A stretch of DNA of 64,000 nt from assembly GCF_905147365.1 (NCBI RefSeq), contig NC_056425.1:2363501-2427500 (forward strand), written 5' to 3'. Made by a program: the position numbers and the translations under genes. Shown piece after piece: positions 1-9,775 of the stretch (positions within the stretch are counted from its first letter, which is position 1; each line of letters opens with the position of its first letter). The DNA is from Aricia agestis. Lineage: Eukaryota > Arthropoda > Insecta > Lepidoptera > Lycaenidae. Under the pieces are notes generated by a model. The model was not told the origin of the DNA. It did not search any database and worked only from the letters and a program-made list of their open reading frames with translations.

Positions 1-120
1 ATGTATGGGAATATTTTTAGTCCCGGGAAAGGACCTAAGATACTTTTATTCCTGGAAAAATGTACGGTTTCCACGCGATAAACGATTTTTGGCGTAACGA
101 AGTTGCGGACGTTGTCTAGT
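1..120 (+). repeat. Family-A interspersed repeat, 3' part (cut by window edge)
   Basis: Carries the family-A signature in order: TCCCGGGAAAGGAC, a TGTACGGTT block, GCGATAAACG and a terminal GTCTAGT. About twenty copies or fragments of this roughly 210-bp family lie in the window in both orientations; this one continues to the left. Confidence 0.8.
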
Positions 121-215
121 ATGTACAAGACAGGTAACAGACAGAAAGATAGACATACTTCCTTTTAATGTTAATAGTAATATAGAGTTAGTAATTACTG
201 AGACAAGGCTAAGCT

Positions 216-546
216 ACATTACTATAGAGCTTGTCTAATTTGAAATGACGCGCCCATCTACTTCACTATACTGTACTCGGCGAAACATGGCGGTAGCGGT
301 CATTGACTCCCTGTCAAAATCTTGTAATTTTCTATATAAACCGCGTTTGACAATGAAATGTCAGATGTTGTCAATCGAGGGTTTGTATGGAAAAGGACAA
401 GTTTTTGACAGGGAGTCAATGACCGCTACCGCCATGCTTCGGCGAGTTCAGTATACTAAGTAGTTGATTTAAATGAAAAATTTTATACTGTGAATACGAG
501 GGAGGGGCGCGTCATTTTAAGTTAGACAAGCCGTGCTATATTATGC
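216..546. mobile_element. Foldback MITE (K1) holding a second MITE
   Basis: Outer arms are inverted repeats around AAATGACGCGCC (about 245-255) and GGCGCGTCATTTTAA (about 506-520). Pairing continues outward through GCTTGTCTAA and its complement. No coding capacity. It is a non-autonomous DNA element whose interior is occupied by a different foldback unit (264-459). Confidence 0.7.
264..459. mobile_element. Foldback MITE (J1), inserted in K1
   Basis: Inverted arms read inward from ACTATACTGTACTCGGCG; both arms contain ACATGGCGGTAGCGGTCATT or its near complement, and TTGACAGGGAGTCAATGACC. A second copy lies at 8474-8620. An apparent short ORF here arises only from the arms. Confidence 0.75.
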
Positions 547-548
547 TT

Positions 549-1289
549 AATTGTATCTACAAAGTAGATCAGCCGCCTAATTTCCATTGTTTAAAAATGA
601 TGAAAACCCTAATAAGACACGACGCACTTAACGCGGATCTCAACTCAGCCTGAAAATCCTTTTACAACTCATACCTTTAAGCATTAAATACCTACCAGGG
701 ATGCCACTCGCGAGAAATTAAACGCTAAAATTTAAGATCAACCCTTGTGTATTTTAACTTTTTTATCAACATTTTAATGGCTTCTAACAACCTAAATTGT
801 TCTTTTTTAATTTTGGTATTCCTATGGTACTGGTGGTTAAATGTATTTATGTAAAACATTGTGTGCACAACCCTACAGGTTCCATTTAAAACGGGCTCTT
901 TGGAGGTTAAAAATGAGGTAGTTTATATGGGGCGCGAACGTAATTTCGTTGAAGTAATGGCCTCCGGGACAGGTAATAATGGACTTTATTTTTGAATTAT
1001 TATGGTTGAAATTTAAATGACTGCATTTTAAAGCATTTTACTCTGTTTGTATGTAATTGAAAAACAAAAATATAGAACGCATTACACGAATATTGGAACT
1101 GTTTGTGGTTATTACCGACGTAATGTAATGAATGTCTAATGCAGCGGTTCTCCAACTTTATTGGTGATGGAACCCTTAAGTGACTAAAAAAATAGTAATG
1201 TTTTGTATTTTAATGAATTGTTTCTATGCTGGTATCTGATGCCGTTTCTAAAAAATCAGCCAAGTGCGAGTTGGACTCGCGCACGAAGT
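549..1289. other. AT-rich stretch without recognised features
   Basis: I see no coding frame and no family shared with the rest of the window. CAGCGGTTCTCCAACTTTAT near 1142 resembles the CAGCGGTTCTC ends of some hAT elements, but no partner end was found, so it is not called. Confidence 0.4.
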
Positions 1290-1568
1290 GTTTCGTACCA
1301 CAATAGAGCAAAAACAGGCTGAAAGTTGTTTGCTTTTGTATGGGAGAGTGTGTACGTGTTCCTTGTAGAGAGTTCACTGTGAAAGTGGCAGCGCTGAAAG
1401 ACCAAATTTTTTTTCACTTTTGTATGGGGAAACTCGTGACGCTCGGGCCCTTGCCCTTACAAAAGTGAAAAAAATTTTTCGTCTTTCAGATCAGAGGAAC
1501 ACGTACACACTCTCCCATACAAAAGCAAACAACTTTCAGCCTGTTTTTGCTCTATTGTGGTACGAAAC
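1290..1568. mobile_element. Foldback MITE (I1) with 73-bp perfect arms
   Basis: Positions 1290-1362 and 1496-1568 are perfect inverted complements (start GTTTCGTACCACAATAGAGC). Inner arms around TTTTCACTTTTGTATGGG also pair. The core (CACTGTGAAAG, CAGCGCTGAAAGAC) is shared with copies near 31.9, 36.0 and 56.5 kb, but the long perfect outer arms are particular to this copy. Confidence 0.8.
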
Positions 1569-1760
1569 ACCCTAAAGTATTATCACTTATTTTTATTACA
1601 TACTGTGTATTTAAATATTAACTGATCCGTCAAATGTTGTCTTGCCTTAAAGTTTATAATTAGATGTCATTTTTTTGGGATAAAAAGTATGTCCTTTCTC
1701 TGGGTTCAGGCTTTTTCAGTGCTGCTACTATCACAGTGAAATATTATACACAGGGGACTC

Positions 1761-2141
1761 TTAGGGCCCACCCAGACGTACCACAACCGCACCACATCGC
1801 AACGACAAAATGTCGTCAAGCAGCCGTGGTTACGTGTGAATGGTGTCGCTGCAGCTTTTTGTAGTTGCGTTGTGGTACCGACAAAATGCCGACGTGGTTG
1901 CGATATGGTTACGCACGAAAGTCAATGAAAATGAAGGGGGGAAGAGCACGGGCGGTGTGCACGCACTGTCATTGCATCGACGCACCGTTGTGGTTGTGAT
2001 GTGGTCGGTATCACACAAGTGGTCGACAACGACTGCAAAATGTGGTACGCGTGAATGAAATTTACAATACGAAATATACGCCTGACCACGTGGAGTGGTT
2101 GTGGTTGTCGTGTGGTTGTGGTACGTGTGGGTTGCCCCTTA
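1761..2141. mobile_element. MITE (M) of about 380 bp
   Basis: Ends are inverted repeats: TTAGGGCCCACCCAGACGTA on the left and the complement of TAAGGGGCAACCCACACGTA on the right, both followed by CCACAACC. The interior is rich in GTGGTTG/CAACCAC-type words and has no real ORF. The BEL element lies about 50 bp to the right. Confidence 0.7.
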
Positions 2142-2187
2142 CAAACCATTCAGTATTATCAATTTGTTTTATTGTTATAAAGCTGAG

Positions 2188-2192
2188 CTGCT
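2188..2192. repeat. Target-site duplication of the BEL/Pao element, left copy
   Basis: CTGCT abuts the left LTR and is repeated at 8249-8253. Five bases is the usual duplication length for BEL/Pao elements. Confidence 0.9.
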
Positions 2193-2439
2193 TGTTCCGG
2201 CGTTTATGCGATAGATCCGACGTACACGACGACAGATAATAATTATTGTTCACGAACCTTTCCCGTCCCTTTGACAGCTGTCACCTGTCAGCTGTCACTC
2301 TGTCCATGATTCTTGTACAATTTTCAAGCGCACAAGCAAGTTGAATAATTATCGATTGTAATCTTTGTAATACAAAATTCATAAGTCACAAAAGGTTTTT
2401 AATTTGCAAATCCATGTTAGGACGACAAAGTTCTTAACA
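2193..2439 (+). repeat. 5' LTR of BEL/Pao element
   Basis: 247 bp, starts TGTTCCGGCG and ends GTTCTTAACA, so it has TG...CA ends. It differs from the 3' LTR at one base only (G at 2231, C at 8040), which points to a recent insertion. It contains a short internal duplication of CAGCTGTCA/CACCTGTCAGCTGTCAC. I see no clear TATA box. Confidence 0.95.
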
Positions 2440-2444
2440 TATTT

Positions 2445-2463
2445 TGGACCTTCGAGCCGGATT
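2445..2463 (+). promoter_or_regulatory. BEL primer-binding site, Tyr-tRNA type
   Basis: TGGACCTTCGAGCCGGATT lies 5 nt after the LTR. It is complementary to the 3' end of insect tRNA-Tyr as I recall it, with one mismatch at the fourth base. First-strand cDNA synthesis would be primed here. The tRNA match is from memory and was not searched. Confidence 0.7.
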
Positions 2464-2694
2464 CCTGCTACTTGCACAAAACGAAACCAGCGAACTTTGG
2501 AGACCGGCGTGGTTGGAGGAAGGCGCGTATGCAGAATAATCCCAAGGATATACTCAATTTACGCGAGGGAGGATCCAAAGGAATCAAGGATACTAAAGAG
2601 GATCATCAGTTGTGTGCCGGCGCAAGCATAGACTGATATTATACAGATACGTTGCATTCGCGTGAGTACTCTGGTTCTTTCTTTGATTTCCACT

Positions 2695-5600
2695 ATGAGC
2701 GTAGAGGGTACGAGTAAACGAGATAAATCTCCTTACAGGTGTATAGAAAGCGAAAAAACCGAAACATTACTTCGCGAATTAATCAAAAAACGTGGCGTTT
2801 TGAAGGCGAGACTTACAAAGTTCGCCAGTTATTTAACTACTTGCGTTTCTGAAGCACCTACTAATTTGCATATAGATATTAAGTTGCGCATCCAAGGCGC
2901 AGTTGCACTTTTTAACGAATTTAATTCTGTGCAGAGCAAAATTGAGGAAAATGTGCCCGAATCTTGTCTCGAAGAACAATTATTGCAGCGTGAACAATTC
3001 GAGAATAATTATTACAGTGCACAGGCTAGTGCCGAGTCCTTATTAAATGCTAGAACATCTGCTACAAGCTCTCAGTGTCAAGGCCAACATAATAATCCAT
3101 TACAAACTATAAGATTACCTACTATCACTTTGCCCGAGTTCGATGGTATGTATGAGAGTTGGCTCGAGTTTCGAGACACTTATATGTCATTAGTTCATAA
3201 TTCATCAGAGCTTAGCAACATTCAAAAATTCCATTATCTCAGATCTTCGTTGAGAAGTAGTGCATTATTAGTTATAAACTCATTAGAACTAACTTCCGAT
3301 AATTACATTGTTGCATGGGAACTTTTACAAAGCAGGTATAACAATAATAGATTATTAATTCAAAATCACATCAAGTCTATATTTAATATGCAACCAATAA
3401 CCAAGGAATCTCATTTATTAATTAGGAATTTAATTGACAGCACATTAAGGAATTTACGAGCTCTGAAAATATTGGGCGAGCCCACGAATTTCTGGGATGC
3501 TCTTATCATATTCATTGTTGTTTCAAAACTTGATAAAATAACCGAGCGTGAATGGGAACAGCACAAAGGTAATTTGTTCACAAATAATAAGGATTTAAAA
3601 TTAACTCTTAATTCTTTATTAGATTTCTTAAAGGGTCGAGCTGATATGTTAGAAACATTGCAAGCGTCAGTCACTAAGACATCAAATGATATTAAAAAAC
3701 CAAACAATTTCGGTAACTTTCATAATAAATCACATTGCAATGTTACTTCTAGTAAAGTGCATGATCGGCAAAACACCAAGATTAATAATTATAAGCAGTG
3801 CTTGATGTGCAAATTAAATCATCCACTCTATTCTTGCACTAAATTTATAGAAGCTAATTATAACACTAAATTAAAGGTCATACGTGATAATAAGTTGTGT
3901 TCAAATTGTTTGCGTTCAGGACATACAGTAAACCAATGTAGATTCGGAACCTGCAAAAGGTGTGATCAAAAACATAATACATTAATTCATTCTCATTCTA
4001 GTTCAGTAAACTCGGTATCGCATAATGAAGCTTCAACTTCTGCGGAGCTGGACACGCCCTCCGTGCCCGCTCAAACTGCAGAACACTCATCCGTAAGTCA
4101 TGCACATGCGCAAACTTTATCTATTGAGAAAAATAATAAGCCTCATTCATTACTGCAACCTGTTTTACTATCGACTGCGCTTATTGAGGTAGCTGATAAG
4201 AATAATAAATATCATTTTGCTCGTGCATTACTCGATAGTGGCAGTCAGCGTTGTTTTATTAAAAAATCTTTTTGTGACTTACTAGGCGCGCAATTAATAC
4301 AGTCCACTCACGAAATAAGAGGAGTAGGTAATTCAATTACCCAAGCTAGCCAACTCTGTGAATTAATAATTAAATCTCGCATTAATAGTTACACTACAAA
4401 GATAAAATGTTTTGTTTTACCTCAAATTACATCTAAATTGTCGGTATATAATCTCACACATAAAAATTTCTGTATTCCAGAGAATATTGAGCTGGCGGAT
4501 CCCAACTTTCTGGAGTCACAAGATATAGATATTTTGCTTGGCGCAGAGATGTTCTGGGATCTACTCACTCACGGAAAAATAAGGCTACCTAATGGACCTT
4601 ATTTGCATAATACTTTATTCGGCTGGATAATATCCGGTGCAATATATCATAAATCACTAAATGATAATGCTGGTCATATCCAGTGTAATTATACACAAAC
4701 GATGGATGCGCTATTACGACAATTTTGGGAACTTGAGGAGCTACCCAAGCGTCAGGATGCGCAGACTGATGAGGATCAGATATGCGAAAATCACTTCCTC
4801 ACTACAACTACGCGAAACAGTGATGGTAGGTTTTGTGTTTCTATTCCTTTTAAACAGTCACCTGAGCTTTTGGGAGACACTTTTCCTCAGGCAGAACGAC
4901 GTTTTCTCGCACTAGAAAGGCGATTACAACGCTCGGATACATACAAGCAAATGTATTCTGATTTCATTCATGAATATGAGAATTTGGGTCATATGACCAG
5001 GATTTCCTCTTATGACAAACCTCATTATTTTATGCCCCACCATGGAGTTCTTCGTGAGTCTAGTTTGACCACAAAGCTACGCGTGGTATTTGACGCTAGC
5101 ACAGCTTCCAGTTCTGGGCTGTCTCTCAATGACATACAGCGTGTAGGCCCACCTATACAAGGTGATTTATTTGCCATTCTTCTATGTTTCAGGCAGCATC
5201 GCTTCGTGGCATGCGCCGACGTTACGAAGATGTATAGGCAAGTCCTGGTGCGCGAGCAACAGCGCCACCTGCAGTTAATTCTCTGGCGAGACACTCCATC
5301 GGAGCCTCTAGGGATATATCGTCTAAATACAGTCACTTACGGTACCGCATCTGCTCCCTTTCTTAGTGTACGCTGTATAAAGCAGTTAGGCGTCGAATCT
5401 AATAATCTTGACGTTCAGAGAATTATCAAGGAGGATTTCTTTGTAGACGACTTAGTAACGGGAGATGATGATAAATCTAGGTTATTGTATTTATGTAATG
5501 AAATCGCTCAAACATTACAGTCAGGATGTTTCCCACTTCGAAAGTGGACATTCAATTTTATGCACAATGATTTAATGTCATCTCATGATTCGCTTGAGCA

Positions 5601-7974
5601 TTTATGTTTAAATAATAACAGTAGTTCTAAAACTTTAGGCATAGGCTGGCTAAATATGTCAGATGAATTTTATTTCAATACGCTTTATGATTTTGATAGT
5701 AATTCGCAAGTTATAACTAAGCGCTATATTTTGTCACACATATCACAAATATTTGATCCTCTTGGATTAATTAGTCCATGTATCATGCAGGCTAAAATTA
5801 TTTTGCAGCGTCTATGGCTGTTAAAAATTGATTGGAACGATCCAGTTCCAATTGATGTCATTGCGATATGGAATAGATTTGTGTCGTCGCTAAGCGTTCT
5901 TAATAATATAAGGGTGCCGCGCTGTGTACTAGGTGATAGTTCAAATTATACGACTATTGAACTACACATATTTACGGACGCTTCACAATTAGCGTACGGT
6001 GCTTGTATTTATGTTCGCACTATAAGCGATAATTCAAATATTTCTGTGCGTTTATTATGCGCTAAGGGTAAGGTTGCACCTCTAAAACCGGTAAGCATAC
6101 CGCGCTTAGAATTGTGTGGTGCATTGTTAGGAGCTAGATTATATGATAAGGTAATTTCATCGATTCATCGTAAATTCGATTGTGTTGTTTTCTGGACAGA
6201 CTCAACAATAGTATTAGGATGGTTGCGCATGTCTCCTAATCTGTTACAAACATTTGTCCAAAATAGAGTAGCTGAAATACATGAACTCTCGGGAGTCTTG
6301 CCGTGGCATCATGTTAGCGGGAAACACAACCCGGCGGATTTAGTGTCACGTGGCGTGACAGTCGATGAACTCGCTAAATCTAGATTATATTGGTCAGGGC
6401 CTGAGTTTCTACATGATAAACACTTCATTAGCACTAATATATCTCACCCTCCTCATGTTTCACCAGAGTTGTTGCCGGAGACGAAACGTAGTTGTCATCT
6501 ATCGTTTATCGCTACAAATACAATATTTATTAATTTTGAAAGGTTTTCAAATTTTCTACGCATGGTACGCGCTATAGCTTATATGTTACGATTTTTGCAC
6601 AATGTTCGTAATAAAAATAATAAACGTACGGATATTTTAAGTACTGATGAAATTATAGAATCTCAAAATTTATTAGCTAAAATATCACAATTAGAATCTT
6701 TTCCAGTCGAGTATAATTTATATATAAAAGAAAATAAGGTAAAAGATAATCACTATTTATCAAAACTAAATATTTTCATGGATAGGGATAAAATATTGCG
6801 CGTTGGAGGCAGACTAACTAATTCCAATTCATTTTCACATACCAAAAAGCATCCTATTTTGTTAGGTAGTAATCATAGTTTCACTAAATTGTTATTTCGC
6901 TATGAACATGTTAAATTGTTACACGCAGGTCCTCAAGCGCTATTGTTTAACATACGTGACAATTGGTGGCCGATAGGAGGTAGTTGTAAACGCCTCAGAG
7001 GAAAGACTCTCACTCCTCAGATGGGAAATTTACCCACTGAGCGCATAAGTCCTACATATCCATTTTCCAAATGTGGAGTGGATTACGCCGGGCCAATTTT
7101 CATGTTAAACCATAAAGGCAGAGGAGCTCGTAAGGTTAAATGCTATATTTGTCTATTTGTATGTTTTGTTACGCGGGCCATACACCTGGAGCTTGTAACC
7201 GATCTTACATCGGATGCCTATTTATTAGCTTTAAAACGTTTTATTTCTCGCCGTGGAAAACCATACGAGATATTTTCTGATAACGGGCGTAACTTTGTAG
7301 GTCTTATGAACGATTTCGCCAAGTTTTTGTCTAAATGTAGTTCTGATATTAAAGATTATGTTTCTAACGAACAAATTAAATTTCGCTTTATCGTACCTTA
7401 TGCTGCTCATTTTGGGGGTCTTTGGGAGGCTGGAGTTCGCTCATGCAAGCACCACCTTCGTCGAGTAGTCGGAAATGCGAATCTCACTTATGAGGAATTG
7501 AGTACAGTCCTGGCACAGATCGAAGCTGTTCTTAACTCTCGCCCTCTTTCGCCAATGTCAACTGATCCTAATGATTTTTTACCTCCGAGTCCAGCTCATT
7601 TTCTTATCGGACGCACCCTAACTTCACCAGCGTGTGAAAACTTGATGGAAGCTAATACTCTACGGCTTACTCGCTATCAAAGAGTGGAGCAGATGAGGCA
7701 GCATTTTTGGTCAAGATGGATGAAAGAGTACATCTCGGAGCTTCAATCCCGGACAAAGTGGAAGGCAAACGATGACCATCTTCTACCTAACACATTAGTT
7801 GTCATTAAAGACGACAACCTTCCCCCGCTAAAGTGGCACTTGGGCCGAATCGTTAGTCTGATTCCAGGGAAGGACAACATCACTAGAGTTGCTGATATTC
7901 GTACGGCATCTGGGATTATCAGGCGAGCATGTACAAAAATTTGCCCTCTGTTTACACCAGACGAGAATAATTGA
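2695..7974 (+). CDS. BEL/Pao gag-pol polyprotein
   Basis: One open frame of 1759 codons from the ATG at 2695; the frame is open from 2662, but only with GTG. Gag comes first, with cysteine clusters CLMCKLNHPLYSC (about residue 369) and CSNCLRSGHTVNQC (about 402). Next come an aspartic protease (LLDSGSQRCF, about 512), a reverse transcriptase with TYGTASAPF and FFVDDLVTG (about 915), RNase H (IFTDASQLAYG, about 1092) and an integrase (CGVDYAGP about 1460, SDNGRNF about 1528, EAVLNSRPL about 1610, giving D, D and E). A DUF5641-like end follows. The products would make virus-like particles, copy the RNA and insert the cDNA. The integrase HHCC finger is odd: near residue 1440 the usual stretch with the first cysteine of the CxxC pair is absent and only SCKRLRGK remains. 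No stop or frameshift breaks the frame. Confidence 0.95.
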   Translation: MSVEGTSKRDKSPYRCIESEKTETLLRELIKKRGVLKARLTKFASYLTTCVSEAPTNLHIDIKLRIQGAVALFNEFNSVQSKIEENVPESCLEEQLLQREQFENNYYSAQASAESLLNARTSATSSQCQGQHNNPLQTIRLPTITLPEFDGMYESWLEFRDTYMSLVHNSSELSNIQKFHYLRSSLRSSALLVINSLELTSDNYIVAWELLQSRYNNNRLLIQNHIKSIFNMQPITKESHLLIRNLIDSTLRNLRALKILGEPTNFWDALIIFIVVSKLDKITEREWEQHKGNLFTNNKDLKLTLNSLLDFLKGRADMLETLQASVTKTSNDIKKPNNFGNFHNKSHCNVTSSKVHDRQNTKINNYKQCLMCKLNHPLYSCTKFIEANYNTKLKVIRDNKLCSNCLRSGHTVNQCRFGTCKRCDQKHNTLIHSHSSSVNSVSHNEASTSAELDTPSVPAQTAEHSSVSHAHAQTLSIEKNNKPHSLLQPVLLSTALIEVADKNNKYHFARALLDSGSQRCFIKKSFCDLLGAQLIQSTHEIRGVGNSITQASQLCELIIKSRINSYTTKIKCFVLPQITSKLSVYNLTHKNFCIPENIELADPNFLESQDIDILLGAEMFWDLLTHGKIRLPNGPYLHNTLFGWIISGAIYHKSLNDNAGHIQCNYTQTMDALLRQFWELEELPKRQDAQTDEDQICENHFLTTTTRNSDGRFCVSIPFKQSPELLGDTFPQAERRFLALERRLQRSDTYKQMYSDFIHEYENLGHMTRISSYDKPHYFMPHHGVLRESSLTTKLRVVFDASTASSSGLSLNDIQRVGPPIQGDLFAILLCFRQHRFVACADVTKMYRQVLVREQQRHLQLILWRDTPSEPLGIYRLNTVTYGTASAPFLSVRCIKQLGVESNNLDVQRIIKEDFFVDDLVTGDDDKSRLLYLCNEIAQTLQSGCFPLRKWTFNFMHNDLMSSHDSLEHLCLNNNSSSKTLGIGWLNMSDEFYFNTLYDFDSNSQVITKRYILSHISQIFDPLGLISPCIMQAKIILQRLWLLKIDWNDPVPIDVIAIWNRFVSSLSVLNNIRVPRCVLGDSSNYTTIELHIFTDASQLAYGACIYVRTISDNSNISVRLLCAKGKVAPLKPVSIPRLELCGALLGARLYDKVISSIHRKFDCVVFWTDSTIVLGWLRMSPNLLQTFVQNRVAEIHELSGVLPWHHVSGKHNPADLVSRGVTVDELAKSRLYWSGPEFLHDKHFISTNISHPPHVSPELLPETKRSCHLSFIATNTIFINFERFSNFLRMVRAIAYMLRFLHNVRNKNNKRTDILSTDEIIESQNLLAKISQLESFPVEYNLYIKENKVKDNHYLSKLNIFMDRDKILRVGGRLTNSNSFSHTKKHPILLGSNHSFTKLLFRYEHVKLLHAGPQALLFNIRDNWWPIGGSCKRLRGKTLTPQMGNLPTERISPTYPFSKCGVDYAGPIFMLNHKGRGARKVKCYICLFVCFVTRAIHLELVTDLTSDAYLLALKRFISRRGKPYEIFSDNGRNFVGLMNDFAKFLSKCSSDIKDYVSNEQIKFRFIVPYAAHFGGLWEAGVRSCKHHLRRVVGNANLTYEELSTVLAQIEAVLNSRPLSPMSTDPNDFLPPSPAHFLIGRTLTSPACENLMEANTLRLTRYQRVEQMRQHFWSRWMKEYISELQSRTKWKANDDHLLPNTLVVIKDDNLPPLKWHLGRIVSLIPGKDNITRVADIRTASGIIRRACTKICPLFTPDENN

Positions 7975-7987
7975 AAGTCACAACTTT

Positions 7988-8001
7988 CAAGGCCGGGGCC
8001 A
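7988..8001 (+). promoter_or_regulatory. BEL polypurine tract region
   Basis: CAAGGCCGGGGCCA lies directly before the 3' LTR. G-rich tracts of this form prime plus-strand synthesis in BEL elements; here it is interrupted by pyrimidines. Confidence 0.6.
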
Positions 8002-8248
8002 TGTTCCGGCGTTTATGCGATAGATCCGACGTACACGACCACAGATAATAATTATTGTTCACGAACCTTTCCCGTCCCTTTGACAGCTGTCACCTGTCAG
8101 CTGTCACTCTGTCCATGATTCTTGTACAATTTTCAAGCGCACAAGCAAGTTGAATAATTATCGATTGTAATCTTTGTAATACAAAATTCATAAGTCACAA
8201 AAGGTTTTTAATTTGCAAATCCATGTTAGGACGACAAAGTTCTTAACA
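8002..8248 (+). repeat. 3' LTR of BEL/Pao element
   Basis: 247 bp, identical to the 5' LTR except for C instead of G at 8040. It is followed directly by the target duplication CTGCT (8249-8253). Confidence 0.95.
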
Positions 8249-8473
8249 CTGCTAAACAAAATATTATTTTAATATATAGAAATTAAACGATATACTAGAT
8301 ACTTACATGAAATAACATTATTATTTCTGCGTTCATATTTTATTTCAATGTTATTTTATGATGAGAAATAATATTTTTTACTAGATAAAATGTTCAAAAG
8401 TACGTTTTATTGTTAAAAGCAAAACGTTTTATCAAATAACATTTTCGGACTTGTACTGGACAAGATATATAAT

Positions 8474-8620
8474 ATTATACTGTACTCAGCGAAACATGGC
8501 GGTAGCGGTCATTGACCTTCTGTCATTTTCTATCCAAAGCCGCGATTGACAACATCTGACAAGTTTTTGACAGGGAGTCAATGACCGATACCGCCATGTT
8601 CCGCCGAATACAGTATAGTA
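8474..8620. mobile_element. Foldback MITE (J2)
   Basis: Shorter copy of the unit at 264-459, starting ATTATACTGTACTCAGCG. The arms contain AACATGGCGGTAGCGGTCAT and its near complement, and the centre carries TTTTTGACAGGGAGTCAATG. Confidence 0.75.
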
Positions 8621-8689
8621 GCTTTTTATTTACTTTATACTAATACTATATTAATGTTTTTGTAGCTATTAGTAGCAGATTGAAATTGA

Positions 8690-8795
8690 ACATGAGTGGA
8701 TGAAGACTGTAAGTAATAATTTGGAAACTGACGTTTTTTTGCATAAATGGAAACTTTAGGGCCAAGAAAATTATTTGAAAAAAAAAAAATTGGTT
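8690..8795 (+). repeat. Diverged repeat shared with 14158-14265
   Basis: GAGTGGATGAAG, a TTTTTTTGCA tract, then TTTAGGGCCAAGAAAAT recur in the same order at 14.16-14.27 kb with differences. Family and ends are unknown. The bases between this and the next MITE (to 8987) show nothing else. Confidence 0.5.
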
Positions 8796-8987
8796 GGCTG
8801 TTAAGACGGTTTACGGACGGTAGTTTAACGGTGGTTTAACGTGGCATTGTTCTACGAACTGAGCCGATCGCTCGAGCCGATCATGCCTCTCTCTCGTTCG
8901 TGCCGCGCTCTCGCTTGCGGAACGGGAAAATGACGTCAACTTTTTCGTGCATGCATACAGCCGTTGTTATTAGATGATATAACGAAA

Positions 8988-9137
8988 GGGTCAATTCAGA
9001 CCGCAACGCGACGCGTAGATGCATTTCTTTTGTATGGATTTGACAGATTCGCAAGACGTCTCACGCAATTGAAATCTGTCAACACAGTACAAATTTAGAA
9101 ATGCATCTACGCTTCGCGTTGCGCTTTGAATTGACCC
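8988..9137. mobile_element. Foldback MITE (L1)
   Basis: Inverted arms start GGGTCAATTCAGACCGCAAC on the left and end TTTGAATTGACCC on the right. Both arms contain TAGATGCATTTCT or its complement, and the centre contains GGATTTGACAGATT. A related copy lies at 24511-24673 and an arm fragment at 22242-22305. Confidence 0.8.
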
Positions 9138-9482
9138 TAAGTGGTCAGACATAATAAAAATGTAATTAATAATTATATATCAATAAATATTAATAGGATA
9201 ATATGTATGTAATATTATGGTTGAACATACAAAAATATATTATAATATATAATCAGACGAACATAATATAATAACCTGCCACTTTTTGGAAGTCGGTTAA
9301 AAATGTGATTGTATAAAATATGAATATTATCAGGATATCTATGTAATAAAATGTATTTGTACGTAAATAATGTCTAGACTCTAGACTCTAGTTTCTATCT
9401 AGTTAGGACTTTGTTGCGAAATCAATATTCCAACAAAAACTCTAATAGGTGTTATATTAGGGCTTCAGTACCTAATGTTAGT
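9138..9482. other. AT-rich spacer with an N-family end
   Basis: Mostly A/T runs. TTTTTGGAAGTCGGTTAAAA (9283-9302) matches the terminal motif of N-family elements (see 39737-40055), but no matching left end is visible. Confidence 0.5.
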
Positions 9483-9486
9483 AACT

Positions 9487-9733
9487 TGTGGTGACATACT
9501 ATGGGTAGGAAGATAGTGAGGTTCAAAGTTCACCACACGTCGCGCGTCACACATGTATCGTCTCAATTTTCATCGCTATCGTTTTGTTTATGTTTTGTCT
9601 CTATTGTGCTAATATGTATCGTCCCTTTCTAGTCTGTAAAATTTTGTATATATAGCCGTAAGATTCATGAATAAAACACTTCTTCTGATCCTACAGTCGA
9701 GTTATCATTTACTCCTGTATCAAAGTCGCAACA
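9487..9733 (+). repeat. 5' LTR of CsRn1-type gypsy element
   Basis: 247 bp, starts TGTGGTGACA and ends TCGCAACA. It carries a TATA run (9647-9654) and AATAAA (9670-9675), so transcription start and polyadenylation signals lie close together. Apart from one inserted base (GCCGTAAG against GCCGAAG) it equals the 3' LTR. AACT flanks it at 9483-9486. Confidence 0.95.
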
Positions 9734-9734
9734 T

Positions 9735-9750
9735 TGGTGACCCCGTACTG
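9735..9750 (+). promoter_or_regulatory. Gypsy primer-binding site, Trp-tRNA type
   Basis: TGGTGACCCCGTACTG begins 2 nt after the LTR. Its first 11 bases are complementary to the end of insect tRNA-Trp as I recall it; the rest diverges. CsRn1 elements are known for tRNA-Trp priming. Confidence 0.75.
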
Positions 9751-9775
9751 AAAAAAGAACAAATAAGCAGAAACT

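Larger units (their letters stand above)
2193..8248 (+). mobile_element. Complete BEL/Pao LTR retrotransposon
   Basis: Two 247-bp LTRs, a primer-binding site, one gag-pol frame, a purine tract and a 5-bp CTGCT target duplication are all present. The domain order of the frame (gag, aspartic protease, reverse transcriptase, RNase H, integrase, C-terminal DUF5641-like region) and the FVDD reverse transcriptase motif place it in BEL/Pao. There is no envelope frame. The structure is complete, but part of the integrase zinc finger is missing, so whether it could still move by itself is doubtful. Confidence 0.95.

Noticed and set aside
1141..1200. hAT terminal repeat CAGCGGTTCTC
   Set aside because: No matching second end or 8-bp duplication was found nearby.
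2662..2694. GTG start for the BEL frame
   Set aside because: An ATG follows at 2695, and nothing supports a GTG start in an insect mRNA.
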